From a virus, in IMG/VR virus record IMGVR_UViG_3300034073_005389, positions 297,491-361,490 of that record: DNA of 64,000 bases; one strand, given 5' to 3'. Positions 16,065 through 23,877 of this stretch are shown piece after piece. Positions within the stretch are counted from its first letter, which is position 1; each line of letters begins with the position of its first letter. The notes under the pieces were generated by a model. It did no database searches. It was not told the origin of the DNA and was given only the letters and a program-made list of their open reading frames with translations. Both the position numbers and the translations under genes were made by a program.

Positions 16065-16256
16065 TTACAGGTTGTTATTAAAGCTTACGGCGACTTCAAA
16101 AAAGATTTCAGGGATATTATCCTTGTCATATGCATCCATCATATGGCAAGTTTCTTCTGCCAATCCAGTATAATTAACTTCATTGGTAAAGGGATCAATG
16201 TGATTTCGAATCAAAGTACGCATCATCTTCTTAATCTGAATCTTGTTCGGCTTCAT
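16065..16256 (-). CDS. Hypothetical protein, 63 aa
   Basis: Not recognised. Basic N-terminal half (MKPNKIQIKKMMRTLIRNH), acidic second half. Overlaps the end of the Cys-rich 16231 gene by 26 nt and precedes the helicase. Probably the same transcript. Confidence 0.75.
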   Translation of the reverse strand: MKPNKIQIKKMMRTLIRNHIDPFTNEVNYTGLAEETCHMMDAYDKDNIPEIFFEVAVSFNNNL

Positions 16257-16395
16257 TTTGTTCTTTCTTGATTTCTTTATAGGGACAGTGTTTACAGTTA
16301 GAATTACAACAAAATCCGCGAGATAAAAGAAACTCGCGAGTAAAAATCATCCTATGATTTTCCCAATAATAATCAATACCTTCAACTAATTTCAT
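16231..16395 (-). CDS. Cys-rich DUF5522-like protein, 54 aa
   Basis: Contains YYWENHRMIFTREFLLSRG then CCNSNCKHCPY, the pattern of a small bacterial family (DUF5522) with CC..xC..CPY that could bind metal. Start ATG at 16395. Lies between the odd tRNA-Arg and the helicase operon. Function unknown. Confidence 0.75.
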   Translation of the reverse strand: MKLVEGIDYYWENHRMIFTREFLLSRGFCCNSNCKHCPYKEIKKEQNEAEQDSD

Positions 16396-16400
16396 ATTTG

Positions 16401-16471
16401 CGCCTCACCCCCGAGTCGAACGGGGTAAACTGAGATTAGAAGGCTCTGTTGGGTAATCCGACCCGTGAGGC
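16401..16471 (-). tRNA. tRNA-Arg (UCU)-like, with unusual D and anticodon stems
   Basis: Acceptor GCCTCAC/GTGAGGC and T arm CCCCG-TTCGACT-CGGGG are perfect. The anticodon loop reads CTTCTAA, but its stem (AGAGC/TCTCA) pairs only in the middle three positions. The D region (GGGT-CGGATT-ACCC) lacks the normal two-base linker. Promoter 16501-16528 directly upstream. May be a degenerate or non-canonical tRNA. Confidence 0.65.
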
Positions 16472-16500
16472 AAATAAATTGTTTTTTTATCGTCCCCCTA

Positions 16501-16528
16501 CTATAAACCATCAAGGCTGACCGATGGG
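16501..16528 (-). promoter_or_regulatory. Class A promoter for the 16401 tRNA
   Basis: Box CCCATCGGTCAGC, 9-nt spacer, -10 TTATAG then TAGGGGG. Confidence 0.75.
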
Positions 16529-16537
16529 AAAGCCTTT

Positions 16538-16636
16538 CTAATCTAGAAAAGAGAATAGAAGAGTTAATAAAAAAACAAAACTAACCCATAAAAAATATAT
16601 AGTTATATGTTCTTTTTTATATTTCCTGTAAATCAT
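16538..16636 (-). CDS. Possible small membrane protein, 32 aa
   Basis: The frame encodes a basic start and a long hydrophobic helix (ITIYFLWVSFVFLLTLLFSF). No good ribosome site, but it fills the gap between the SPL-like gene and the tRNA promoter. Confidence 0.35.
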   Translation of the reverse strand: MIYRKYKKEHITIYFLWVSFVFLLTLLFSFLD

Positions 16637-16649
16637 CCAGCATAATATA

Positions 16650-17768
16650 TCAGAACATATATCTAATATTACTATAAGGAGTATATCTGCTAATAATATC
16701 TTTCATTGTATTTTTTAAGTTTGATTTATCAGATTGAGAGTAGCTCAATACATTTGGCTTATTCCATTTAGGAACTAACTTTAGTGGACCATTAACCATT
16801 AAATTATGTGCCTTTGGTACACACTGAGAAATTGGCTCAAACATCTTCTCACTGTGAGTAAGAAAAATAATTTCATACGCCATTTGCTTTTTAGCCTTAT
16901 CTGATAAGGTGTCGTTAACTAGCGACAATAATTCACTATATTCATTTTTAAAATGATTTGTAATCACAATGGGGCTAAGATTAATATGCACCTCAAACCC
17001 AGCATCTACCAATTTATTGGCGGCATGAAGTCGATCAATAATCTTACTAGTATTTTGTTCTAGTATTTGTCGGTGATGCTCTGGCATTAATGACAATCTA
17101 ATTCTATGTTTATCAGGAAATTTGCAACCCTCAATAAAAACATCAATTTTAGATGATTTAGTAGCGAAACTAGTCATCACATGATGAGTATTATCAGCTA
17201 CCAAATTCATTACTTCTACCATATGACCGTGGTAGCTAGAATGCATAGTGGTACTATTACTAGTAACTACATCGCTATCACAACCTAAATCAATGGTAAC
17301 CATTTTATTATGGTGTTGATTTCTTTCTCGCTCGAATCTCTTCTTAGTTTCTTTAAAGAACTTTTCTTCACAAACTTCTTGATTTTGATCAATATAGATT
17401 GATAAATCTACCAATTTAAAAAGATCGTTATAAATCTTCAAGAAATTATTAGGATAATTTCTTTCTGTATAGCAGTAGCTACATCCAAATTTATAACAAC
17501 CTTGTTCCATCATTTGAGAAGGAAGAAAGTCTGTAGACCTACCATTACAATCTAAACTCCATTTAGCTTCTCTTTTTAAGAGTCCAACAAATCGTTTCTT
17601 TTGTAAGAAACGATCTTTAGGATGCAAGGAAATTAAATTGTAATTAGGATTGGTTAGCTCTGTATTCTTCTTGATAATAACTACTTGGCTAGTTGGATTA
17701 GCTGTCTTTAGATTTTGTGCTAAAGGAGAATTAATACAATCTTTATGCAAGAATAAAGTATTTTTCAT
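16650..17768 (-). CDS. Radical SAM protein, spore-photoproduct-lyase-like
   Basis: GCYKFGCSYCYTER holds Cx4CxxC followed by Tyr, like the iron-sulfur cluster site of SPL-type DNA repair lyases, which usually have Cx3CxxC. TIDLGCDSDVV and HIRLSLMPEHH-like strands fit a radical SAM barrel. The 372-residue length also fits. A role in DNA photoproduct repair or nucleoside chemistry is possible. The ATG at 17768 (MKNTLFLHKD) is preferred to the upstream TTG. Confidence 0.6.
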   Translation of the reverse strand: MKNTLFLHKDCINSPLAQNLKTANPTSQVVIIKKNTELTNPNYNLISLHPKDRFLQKKRFVGLLKREAKWSLDCNGRSTDFLPSQMMEQGCYKFGCSYCYTERNYPNNFLKIYNDLFKLVDLSIYIDQNQEVCEEKFFKETKKRFERERNQHHNKMVTIDLGCDSDVVTSNSTTMHSSYHGHMVEVMNLVADNTHHVMTSFATKSSKIDVFIEGCKFPDKHRIRLSLMPEHHRQILEQNTSKIIDRLHAANKLVDAGFEVHINLSPIVITNHFKNEYSELLSLVNDTLSDKAKKQMAYEIIFLTHSEKMFEPISQCVPKAHNLMVNGPLKLVPKWNKPNVLSYSQSDKSNLKNTMKDIISRYTPYSNIRYMF

Positions 17769-17769
17769 T

Positions 17770-18003
17770 TTATTGTCTGTATTCAAAATCGTGCCTAGCC
17801 TCTTCTAAAGAAGAAAAATACCTGCCCAAATAAAAAGAATAATGATGCAATTCATCATTCTCTACTTTAAGATTTTCATAATGAGTTGAATATGGAGCCT
17901 TTGAATCTGGTAGATATCTTAGTACAATTCTATGAGGAAACTCTCCTGGTCTCATACGAAAAGACTTTGAATCAATAATAGATGACTCATCAACTATTTT
18001 CAA
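17770..18003 (-). CDS. Hypothetical protein, 77 aa
   Basis: Not recognised. Arg/Tyr/His-rich (PHRIVLRYLPDSK; HHYSFYLGRYFSSLEEA). One nucleotide from the radical SAM gene and 4-nt overlap with the gene upstream. Confidence 0.8.
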   Translation of the reverse strand: MKIVDESSIIDSKSFRMRPGEFPHRIVLRYLPDSKAPYSTHYENLKVENDELHHYSFYLGRYFSSLEEARHDFEYRQ

Positions 18004-18194
18004 TCATCATCTCCTAAAGAAAAAACAGATAAGAACTCCCACTCATTATTAGGAATTCCAATCCAATTAACTTCATTATTTTTAATTTTTTGAGCAGCAA
18101 TAAGAATTGCATCTCTTTGATGCGATGCATCAAGCACAATTCTTGCTTCTGCATCACCAGAAACAATATTTACTTCGTACTTATTTTGTTTCAT
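18000..18194 (-). CDS. Hypothetical protein, 64 aa
   Basis: The start MKQNKYEVNIVSGDAEARIV at 18194 lies inside the end of the cupin gene. Alpha/beta pattern: a beta hairpin, then a helix (QRDAILIAAQKIKN). Such small beta-alpha-beta proteins are common in phage operons. Function unknown. Confidence 0.75.
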   Translation of the reverse strand: MKQNKYEVNIVSGDAEARIVLDASHQRDAILIAAQKIKNNEVNWIGIPNNEWEFLSVFSLGDDD

Positions 18195-18543
18195 TTTCTC
18201 TACCAAAATCATCTTGAATACGAACTACATCATCTAATTCAGGCGTAGAAACTTCAATTACTTCTGTATCTTCAATTCCAGACATACGATGTACCATATT
18301 TGTTTTAATATGGTATGCGTCTCCTGGTAGCAATACAATTTGTTGTAATTGATTCTTATCTGAACCAATTTCTAATAAAAGTTTTCCAGATTTTACTAAA
18401 ATTGTCTCGTCTTTCTTTTCGTGGTACTGAAGCGATAGTCGCTTTCCAGCTTCCACAAAAAGAATTTTGCCCACATATTTATTGGTTTCTGCCCAAATTT
18501 TTTCATGCCCCCAAGGCTTGGGGATATATTTAATATTGTTCAT
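18181..18543 (-). CDS. Mannose-6-phosphate isomerase-like cupin
   Basis: Single-domain type II phosphomannose-isomerase cupin: PKPWGHEKIWAETN, KRLSLQYHEKKDET (metal-binding HxxxxE region), LLPGDAYHIKTNMVHRM (second cupin motif) and VIEVSTPELDDVVRIQDDFGR. At 120 residues it matches the C-terminal domain of ManC-type enzymes. With the HAD enzyme and nucleotidyltransferase at 13.0-14.1 kb it could make an activated mannose- or heptose-like sugar (inference). Confidence 0.85.
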   Translation of the reverse strand: MNNIKYIPKPWGHEKIWAETNKYVGKILFVEAGKRLSLQYHEKKDETILVKSGKLLLEIGSDKNQLQQIVLLPGDAYHIKTNMVHRMSGIEDTEVIEVSTPELDDVVRIQDDFGRENETK

Positions 18544-18552
18544 TCACTCTCC

Positions 18553-18900
18553 TTAAGAGTGAATATAACCATCCTGCTCAATACCGAACGTAATATTATT
18601 CCATCGAAAAGTCCAGTAATCTCCCAAAGTATGGTAAATCATATTACCAAAAATAGACTTATCTGTAATATTATGAAATTCTGAAAACTTATTAATAGCT
18701 TCATTAATTTGAGGCAGGGGCTTCATTTTCCAATGCTCAAGCATTAGCAGCTCGCTAAAATGCTCTTTACAAATAGGAATAGGTTGACAACCAACCTCTC
18801 CAAAACTCTTTGGATCATAACATACAGCCATTCCAACTGCTTCATTATTATCAGGAGTAGGATTGCCATGGTTATCAACCCATTGAATACAACACTTCAT
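18553..18900 (-). CDS. Hypothetical protein with His/Cys clusters, 115 aa
   Basis: Begins MKCCIQWVDNHGNPTPDNNEAV and has PIPICKEHFSEL, a pattern like small zinc-binding phage proteins. The C-terminal half is aromatic. Two nucleotides from the methyltransferase-like gene. No family recognised. Confidence 0.8.
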   Translation of the reverse strand: MKCCIQWVDNHGNPTPDNNEAVGMAVCYDPKSFGEVGCQPIPICKEHFSELLMLEHWKMKPLPQINEAINKFSEFHNITDKSIFGNMIYHTLGDYWTFRWNNITFGIEQDGYIHS

Positions 18901-18902
18901 AA

Positions 18903-19466
18903 TTATCTCCTACAATAAATTTGAACTGAATCGTTAATGCCATTCCAACGAGGAATAAATATCTCTTTTACAAGAGAATAGTGCTGCTCTACATAGTCAA
19001 ACATCTTATCATTACCGGTACAACCATACTTACTTTCTCCAATCAGAATAAGATTCTTACCCTGATGAGCGGTAATATGATCATATCCCATATCTGTGTT
19101 ATATGGTGCCCAACACAACATTAAAGTTTTATCATGATGATTTTTCATGATTTCTGCATCACCAAGATGCACTCTATGATATTGAGCTTTATGCTGATAA
19201 ATATTATGAGTTTCTCCAGGAGGAGCGATATCATAACAAATAATATCTCCTCCAGCCTGGTGAATTAAACTAGCCCAATATCCAGTACCGGCTCCGCCTT
19301 CTACAATTGGGCTATACTTAACAATTTCTTTGATTGCTTCTTCGTTAGGAATTGCCCAACTATATTTAGTAGTAAGCTCTGTCCTTGCAGGATTAAATAA
19401 TCCTACATTTAGACGACGGCACCTTGCAATTTCTTTACTAGCTAATTCAAGGTACGGATTATACAT
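18903..19466 (-). CDS. SAM-dependent methyltransferase-like protein
   Basis: Class I Rossmann pattern: VEGGAGTGYWASLIHQAG (motif I), IICYDIAPPG (acidic end of beta 2), VHLGDAEIM (motif III-like), then MLCWAPYN in place of a DPPY motif. 187 residues. The substrate is unknown; the absence of DPPY argues against a simple DNA adenine methylase. Confidence 0.75.
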   Translation of the reverse strand: MYNPYLELASKEIARCRRLNVGLFNPARTELTTKYSWAIPNEEAIKEIVKYSPIVEGGAGTGYWASLIHQAGGDIICYDIAPPGETHNIYQHKAQYHRVHLGDAEIMKNHHDKTLMLCWAPYNTDMGYDHITAHQGKNLILIGESKYGCTGNDKMFDYVEQHYSLVKEIFIPRWNGINDSVQIYCRR

Positions 19467-19470
19467 ATAA

Positions 19471-20010
19471 TCACTCTGTAGGAATAATTTCCAGTCGCTC
19501 TACAGTAATCTTTTCTACTTGATTTGGCGTAATCTTAAATTGTCTAAAAGAATTAATTGGTGTCATTTTTCGGAGCTTATCCTTAGCAAGCGATAGAGGC
19601 GACTTATTGGTTTTCTTATACTTACCAGGAGCAAGTGTCTTTTTACTTACTACTGCTCCATAAAGATGAAGAGTGTCTGTTTTCTTATGAAGCTTTACAC
19701 CTTTGATTAGGGAGCCGTCAGCATCATAAAAATGATGATATGAATTTTCATCCAGAAAGGATGCCATCCTTGTAAGAGACGATTGATATCCATCAATAAG
19801 TTCAGACTTAGCTTGAAACTCTAGATCATTTAGAGGCTTATAACTTTGAAGTGCAGTAATTGATCGCTCCAAAGCAGATTGATAACTAATATGAAAAACA
19901 ATATTATAATCAGCAACTTCTCCAGCTAGATTGCGATAATGATGAAGCTGAAGAAAAGTAGCAGAAGGACGAATAGTAGCTAGAGTTCCAACAATATCAA
20001 ACTTGTTCAT
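19471..20010 (-). CDS. Hypothetical protein, 179 aa
   Basis: Not recognised. The first half is mixed helix/strand (TLATIRPSATFLQLHHY). The second half is very basic (KKTNKSPLSLAKDKLRKMTP), suggesting nucleic-acid binding. First gene behind the class A promoter at 20056-20083, so it heads the 16.6-20.0 kb operon. Confidence 0.85.
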   Translation of the reverse strand: MNKFDIVGTLATIRPSATFLQLHHYRNLAGEVADYNIVFHISYQSALERSITALQSYKPLNDLEFQAKSELIDGYQSSLTRMASFLDENSYHHFYDADGSLIKGVKLHKKTDTLHLYGAVVSKKTLAPGKYKKTNKSPLSLAKDKLRKMTPINSFRQFKITPNQVEKITVERLEIIPTE

Positions 20011-20055
20011 AAGTTTCCTTTTATTTAAAAATATTCGGTGAGATATGCACCCTTA

Positions 20056-20083
20056 CTGTTAATCCTGCAAGATGACCGATGGG
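20056..20083 (-). promoter_or_regulatory. Class A promoter for the 19471 operon
   Basis: Box CCCATCGGTCATC, 9-nt spacer, -10 TAACAG then TAAGGG. Confidence 0.7.
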
Positions 20084-20206
20084 CACGTAGAATTATTTAT
20101 AAAAATTAAAAAAAAGTTAATAAAAATAGCAATATGCTTATATATTAATTGCTACCGTCACAATTTCTTTCTTTTAGAAAGAAAGAACAAAGAAGGCATA
20201 AATTTT

Positions 20207-20821
20207 ATGAAAAAAATATCTGCTCAACAAAAAATTAAAATTTTAGATAAGTTTGCCAAACACTTAGGGCATTTTACCAGCAAATTTGCTGCTGGACCTA
20301 ATGATATGTATGTCACAGATGCTTCTATGGAAGTAGCTAAAGTTTTAGAAAAACTAGTAAATGAAGATCAATACAAGGCTGTCAGATATGTAAAATCTCA
20401 GTTTCCTGGAGTAGATTTGGCGGAAGAACCAATGCCAGATACTTATGGCGGTATTAGTGCCAAGGCTGCTGGCGTAGGAATGATGAAAGCACTAAAGAAA
20501 ATAAGAAACTCTATACCTGCATTTAGTATGCCTTTTGAAAATGTTCAAAAATTTAGATCTAAATTAGAAGAAACTCTTTTAGATATTTCACAATTTGAAC
20601 TAAACTTTCCTACATCTTTTGAGGATATAGAAAAAGTAAAAGCTTATACTGATAGATTAAAAGAAATTAAAAATAAAAATATTACAATAGATCCTTATGC
20701 TTCAGATACTGAGCTTGATACTGAGCTTAAAAAGATCGAAGAAAGATCTAAAGAAATGGGTGATGTTTTACGATCACCTGGTTTTGGTAGCGCAACAGAA
20801 ACTGTCTTATCTAGAAGATGA
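20207..20821 (+). CDS. Plus-strand helical protein with shared N-terminal leader, 204 aa
   Basis: The ATG at 20207 is preferred to the long upstream frame, which crosses a promoter. MKKISAQQKIKILDKFAKHL is the recurrent amphipathic leader. The rest is Lys/Glu-rich helix without known motifs (KAAGVGMMKALKKIRN). Followed by a strong terminator at 20851-20870. Possibly a virion or scaffold protein (inference). Confidence 0.75.
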   Translation: MKKISAQQKIKILDKFAKHLGHFTSKFAAGPNDMYVTDASMEVAKVLEKLVNEDQYKAVRYVKSQFPGVDLAEEPMPDTYGGISAKAAGVGMMKALKKIRNSIPAFSMPFENVQKFRSKLEETLLDISQFELNFPTSFEDIEKVKAYTDRLKEIKNKNITIDPYASDTELDTELKKIEERSKEMGDVLRSPGFGSATETVLSRR

Positions 20822-20850
20822 TAGATATTTAACAATCAAAAAATTATTAA

Positions 20851-20870
20851 AACCGGCATCATGCCGGTTT
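20851..20870 (+). terminator. Intrinsic terminator of the 20207 gene
   Basis: AACCGGCAT/ATGCCGGTT hairpin followed by TTTATTTG on the plus strand. It sits directly against the convergent lipoprotein gene stop. Confidence 0.85.
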
Positions 20871-21215
20871 TTATTTGTCTAATTCACAAAGACTCCAAAA
20901 ATCTTCACAAGCATACCAATCAATGCTTTCAGCGCAAGATGGCTCTAGATAATCTAACCATCCACAATTATTGGGACAGTTATCAGAAGTGTGGCATTGA
21001 CAATTTGATAATAGATTAGCAATCTGCTTAGCAGCAGTACAAGCAAACTGATAATCTTCAGGTCGTCTAAGCTCCGAACAATGTAAACAATCAGGTTCGT
21101 CACCCTCTATCTCATGCGGATCAATTAAATCTAGCCAGGTGGATTCATTTTCTGAATCAGGAGAATATTCCTGGCAATTAACTAGAATAACTAGTACAAT
21201 CAAAAATTTCTTCAT
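20871..21215 (-). CDS. Predicted Cys-rich lipoprotein, 114 aa
   Basis: MKKFLIVLVILVNCQE has a signal peptide and lipobox LVNC. The mature part holds ten further Cys residues (CLHC, CQCH, CPNNC), likely disulfide-bonded in the periplasm. It has acidic residues and DYLEPS. May be a surface or exclusion protein, but no family is recognised. Confidence 0.8.
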   Translation of the reverse strand: MKKFLIVLVILVNCQEYSPDSENESTWLDLIDPHEIEGDEPDCLHCSELRRPEDYQFACTAAKQIANLLSNCQCHTSDNCPNNCGWLDYLEPSCAESIDWYACEDFWSLCELDK

Positions 21216-21291
21216 ATTAATTTTTAATATTTAAACCAATAATTAAACCTGTGGTAAAACAGATCCACATATTTAATATAATGAAAAACAT

Positions 21292-21483
21292 TTAAAAGTT
21301 TTTATAAAACTCTGATTTATGTTTATTTAACGTTTCAAAATATTCTTGAGGAGTCCAGCCAGAATCTTCAATCATTTTAGTATGAGATTGTTCACTTTCA
21401 GCGAGCACCTCACTAATTTTACTAGAATAATAAGAAGTCAATTTGTTTATACAAACAATTAATTCTACAAATTGAAGTTTCAT
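21292..21483 (-). CDS. Hypothetical helical protein, 63 aa
   Basis: Not recognised. All helix, N-terminal hydrophobic stretch (LQFVELIVCINKL), later SGWTPQEYFETL. The ATGA overlap with the upstream zinc-ribbon gene suggests coupling. Confidence 0.7.
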   Translation of the reverse strand: MKLQFVELIVCINKLTSYYSSKISEVLAESEQSHTKMIEDSGWTPQEYFETLNKHKSEFYKNF

Positions 21484-21821
21484 GCCTTGCCTTTATGGTT
21501 GGTTGGCTTAAACCCTTGAATAGTCTCAAACTGAATTCCAGGAGTAGTAGATAAATGTGCTCCTAGTTGACAGCTTTTAGACTTATGATACCCACTATTG
21601 TTCTGCCAAAAAGAAATATATGCTTTTTTGTCTTGTTCTGAGTTAAACTTTAGAATAGTGGCTTGTGATTGTTTCCCATCTGCTGCTTGAAAGCCAGCAT
21701 ATCGAATGGCTGTTTCTACAGAACAATCAGGGCAATTATTAATTTTTCCTCCAGCCCTATTCTTTTCTGAAGAATGCAAATCGAACTCTTCCCCACATTC
21801 AACACAAACTTTGATCATCAT
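21480..21821 (-). CDS. Zinc-knuckle protein, 113 aa
   Basis: Starts MMIKVCVECGEEFDLH and continues INNCPDCSVE, two CxxC pairs about 22 residues apart, a zinc ribbon. The C-terminal part is basic and beta-rich (KACISFWQNNSGYHK-like). Probably nucleic-acid binding. Function unknown. Confidence 0.8.
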   Translation of the reverse strand: MMIKVCVECGEEFDLHSSEKNRAGGKINNCPDCSVETAIRYAGFQAADGKQSQATILKFNSEQDKKAYISFWQNNSGYHKSKSCQLGAHLSTTPGIQFETIQGFKPTNHKGKA

Positions 21822-21823
21822 AA

Positions 21824-22006
21824 TCAAAAAGGCAGATCGTCAAAAACATCCATTGTACGATAAGGGTAATTATCTGTTGGAGCAACTTGCATAGCATACT
21901 CTTGCTTGCTAAGCAAATGCCTAACATGCTCTAACTGCTCCAGCTTATCCATTTCAATACAACATTGATCGTCAAAATGATTACTAATAATAGTCTTTGC
22001 TTGCAT
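21824..22006 (-). CDS. Hypothetical protein, 60 aa
   Basis: The ATG at 22006 (MQAKTIISNHFDDQC) is preferred. Acidic, ends DVFDDLPF, a motif seen at the C-terminus of single-strand binding proteins (D[D/F]DLPF), which contact replication partners. It has no OB-fold, so only the tail resembles SSB. Confidence 0.7.
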   Translation of the reverse strand: MQAKTIISNHFDDQCCIEMDKLEQLEHVRHLLSKQEYAMQVAPTDNYPYRTMDVFDDLPF

Positions 22007-22367
22007 TCTTCCCTCCAATAAAACCAATTTGTGAAGGATATAGTAGAGGAATTATTTCTTCAGAAATAAGCTCTTCCTCTGAATCAAAAGCTTGAACCTG
22101 CTCTTTATCATTGTCTGATTTGACCAGACGATGATAATCAAACAAATTCATATGAACTCTAAAAGAGTGCTTTAATACTCTTTTATATAGAGTACCTCTA
22201 CTTGAAACGCCAAGATAATATTCTACAGATCCATCTTGCCCAACCTTATAAAAGGTAATGCCCTTGTGTGTCTCGCCAAACAAATGATCTCGATAATGAT
22301 TAAAATCACCATTATCACCAGCAATATATTTGGTGGCTAGCTTATAAACTAAATCTTGATTACTCAT
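21984..22367 (-). CDS. Hypothetical protein, 127 aa
   Basis: The ATG at 22367 (MSNQDLVYKLATKYIAG) overlaps the end of the upstream gene. Contains VEYYLGVSSRGTLYKRVLKHSFR and a C-terminal SEEIIPLLYPSQIGFI. Not recognised. Confidence 0.75.
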   Translation of the reverse strand: MSNQDLVYKLATKYIAGDNGDFNHYRDHLFGETHKGITFYKVGQDGSVEYYLGVSSRGTLYKRVLKHSFRVHMNLFDYHRLVKSDNDKEQVQAFDSEEELISEEIIPLLYPSQIGFIGGKNASKDYY

Positions 22368-22761
22368 TCTCTTTCGCATTCCAAAAAGCAGTTGACCATT
22401 TTTGAAAAATATCTTCGGCATTATCACGATACCAACTATTGATCTCCTGCTGAAGATAAAAGTAAATAGCTGCCATACCATCATTCTGCATCGGATTATC
22501 ACCGACTCCAGCATCTTCATAAGCTTGAATAAAATCATTCTTATAAAGATACCAAAGATCTTCGATCTCCTTAGTATAAATAGGAACCGCAGAATCTACA
22601 ATCTCATGAATTGATCCATTGTAGTCTAGATCATTCCAAAGGTCTGGGCAACTAGATGGAGTATTAGCGTCAAGATACTCTGTTAGAGTATTCTTTACAT
22701 CTTCAATTGCAGACTCAACACGATCATTGAGAGTATCATTAACTTCAATGGTGCGCATCAT
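22360..22761 (-). CDS. Hypothetical acidic protein, 133 aa
   Basis: Not recognised. Acidic, helical, several Trp/Tyr (DLWYLYKNDFIQAYEDAG). Starts ATGATG, so 22758 is an alternative. Overlaps the next gene by 8 nt. Confidence 0.85.
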   Translation of the reverse strand: MMRTIEVNDTLNDRVESAIEDVKNTLTEYLDANTPSSCPDLWNDLDYNGSIHEIVDSAVPIYTKEIEDLWYLYKNDFIQAYEDAGVGDNPMQNDGMAAIYFYLQQEINSWYRDNAEDIFQKWSTAFWNAKENE

Positions 22762-22770
22762 AAATCACCA

Positions 22771-22926
22771 ATCAGTAGAAGAATTTTCCCAACGATTCTT
22801 GTTTGGATTGTTTTGACGCTTATCTCGACGATTCTTCATTGGTCCTCCCTTATGGCTAGAACCCATATCTTTTGCAATAAAATTACGAGGCAACTTTTGT
22901 TGACGAGGCTTAATCTTAGATCCCAT
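22771..22926 (-). CDS. Small very basic protein, 51 aa
   Basis: Lys/Arg/Gln-rich: KIKPRQQKLPRNF, then KNRRDKRQNN. Starts MGSK at 22926. Likely binds nucleic acid or ribosomes; no family recognised. Ends just before the start of the acidic 22360 protein, a possible charge partner (inference). Confidence 0.65.
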
Positions 22927-22937
22927 GATACATTCTT

Positions 22938-23129
22938 TCAAGAAAAATTTTGCTTGTTAACTTCCCGAGTAATTTCTTCGTTAATTACAAAACTACCATC
23001 TAAATAAATACCATCTGGTAAATCATCAGTAGAAGATTCTACTATCTTTATAGCTTCTTGCATAGAAGAAGCTTTGACTTCAACAAAATCATGCATAATC
23101 CATTCAACTGCAATTTTATACTTTGTCAT
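22938..23129 (-). CDS. Hypothetical protein, 63 aa
   Basis: MTKYKIAVEWIMHDFVEVKA followed by SMQEAIKIVES. A beta-beta-alpha fold as in many small phage proteins (compare 35544 and 18000). First gene after the class A promoter 23153-23180. Confidence 0.8.
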   Translation of the reverse strand: MTKYKIAVEWIMHDFVEVKASSMQEAIKIVESSTDDLPDGIYLDGSFVINEEITREVNKQNFS

Positions 23130-23149
23130 TTTCTCTCTGAGGCTTGCCC

Positions 23150-23335
23150 TCACTTATAGTCGGGCTGGTTAACCGATGGGAGCCCTTCATCATTACCTGA
23201 TAGCTTTTTAAGCTGTTCAATACAACGTTCAAACAAATAAAAGCTATTCTTATAAGGACCAACAGAGTCCCAAGTTTTTTGTTCCTGCTTTATTTCTTCA
23301 ATCAATTGCTTAATTTCTAAATTAATATTATTCAT
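23150..23335 (-). CDS. Hypothetical protein, 61 aa
   Basis: Helical N-terminal half (NLEIKQLIEEIKQEQK). The final residues PSVNQPDYK are encoded by the class A promoter. Not recognised. Confidence 0.7.
   Translation of the reverse strand: MNNINLEIKQLIEEIKQEQKTWDSVGPYKNSFYLFERCIEQLKKLSGNDEGLPSVNQPDYK
23153..23180 (-). promoter_or_regulatory. Class A promoter embedded in the end of the 23150 gene
   Basis: Box CCCATCGGTTAAC, spacer CAGCCCGAC, -10 TATAAG then TGAGGGC. The TGA is also the stop codon of the gene at 23150-23335, so the box is translated as part of that protein. Confidence 0.8.
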
Positions 23336-23389
23336 TTAAACTACTAAATTTTTCTTCTAGTTAAGAACTGTATTTAACATCTAAAAAAC

Positions 23390-23605
23390 TTAGATAATGG
23401 TTACAACCTGTACAGGGGAATCAAAGTTAAAAACTTTACTCACTTGGGGTAATTGTATTTTTACAATCTTAGTGTCTTTATTTGTTCTTACTACATGTTC
23501 ATGCTGTAAGCTTCTAACTTGATGATATTGCCAAGTAGTCGCAATAACCATATTTGTGTCGTACTCTACAATACAATACATTGAATTGTCATCGTTATTT
23601 ATCAT
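23390..23605 (-). CDS. Hypothetical protein, 71 aa
   Basis: Not recognised. Beta-rich (YCIVEYDTNMVIATTWQYHQ), ends VQVVTII. Follows a tiny membrane-protein gene on the same strand. Confidence 0.75.
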   Translation of the reverse strand: MINNDDNSMYCIVEYDTNMVIATTWQYHQVRSLQHEHVVRTNKDTKIVKIQLPQVSKVFNFDSPVQVVTII

Positions 23606-23614
23606 AAATATATT

Positions 23615-23704
23615 TTAACGCTGAGTAATTATTTGTAATAAATTTAAAATTATTGTAAATATAAGAATAACGTTTGTAATGTGTACTTTAGTTTCGAAAG
23701 TCAT
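23615..23704 (-). CDS. Tiny membrane protein, 29 aa
   Basis: Good Shine-Dalgarno (AAAGGATAGG) before ATG at 23704. Encodes a short polar start and one hydrophobic helix (NVILIFTIILNLLQIIT). Ends ten bases before the next gene. Function unknown. Confidence 0.55.
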   Translation of the reverse strand: MTFETKVHITNVILIFTIILNLLQIITQR

Positions 23705-23786
23705 ATACCTATCCTTTATAGAAAAAAGTTGTTCCCCTTTTCTACCTATCAATAGCCAATTGACCATCTCTCCCTGATAGATATTG

Positions 23787-23870
23787 TGCGGTTGACCAGA
23801 CTTGAACTGGTACGCTCTAACGAGCAGGAGATTTTAAGTCTCCGGTGTCTGCCGATTCCACCACAACCGC
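23787..23870 (-). tRNA. tRNA-Leu (UAA), copy 1
   Basis: Acceptor GCGGTTG/CAACCGC, anticodon stem GGAGA/TCTCC with loop CTTAAAA, long variable arm TGCTCGTTAGAGCG, T loop TTCAAGT, discriminator A. Confidence 0.9.
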
Positions 23871-23877
23871 TAACTTT

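Noticed and set aside
15369-16271. Plus-strand open frames over the helicase gene
   Set aside because: Antisense shadows of a gene with clear helicase motifs.
23740-23780. Another class A promoter at GGAGATGGTCAATTGG
   Set aside because: Only a partial box and a poor -10; below the standard of the other copies.
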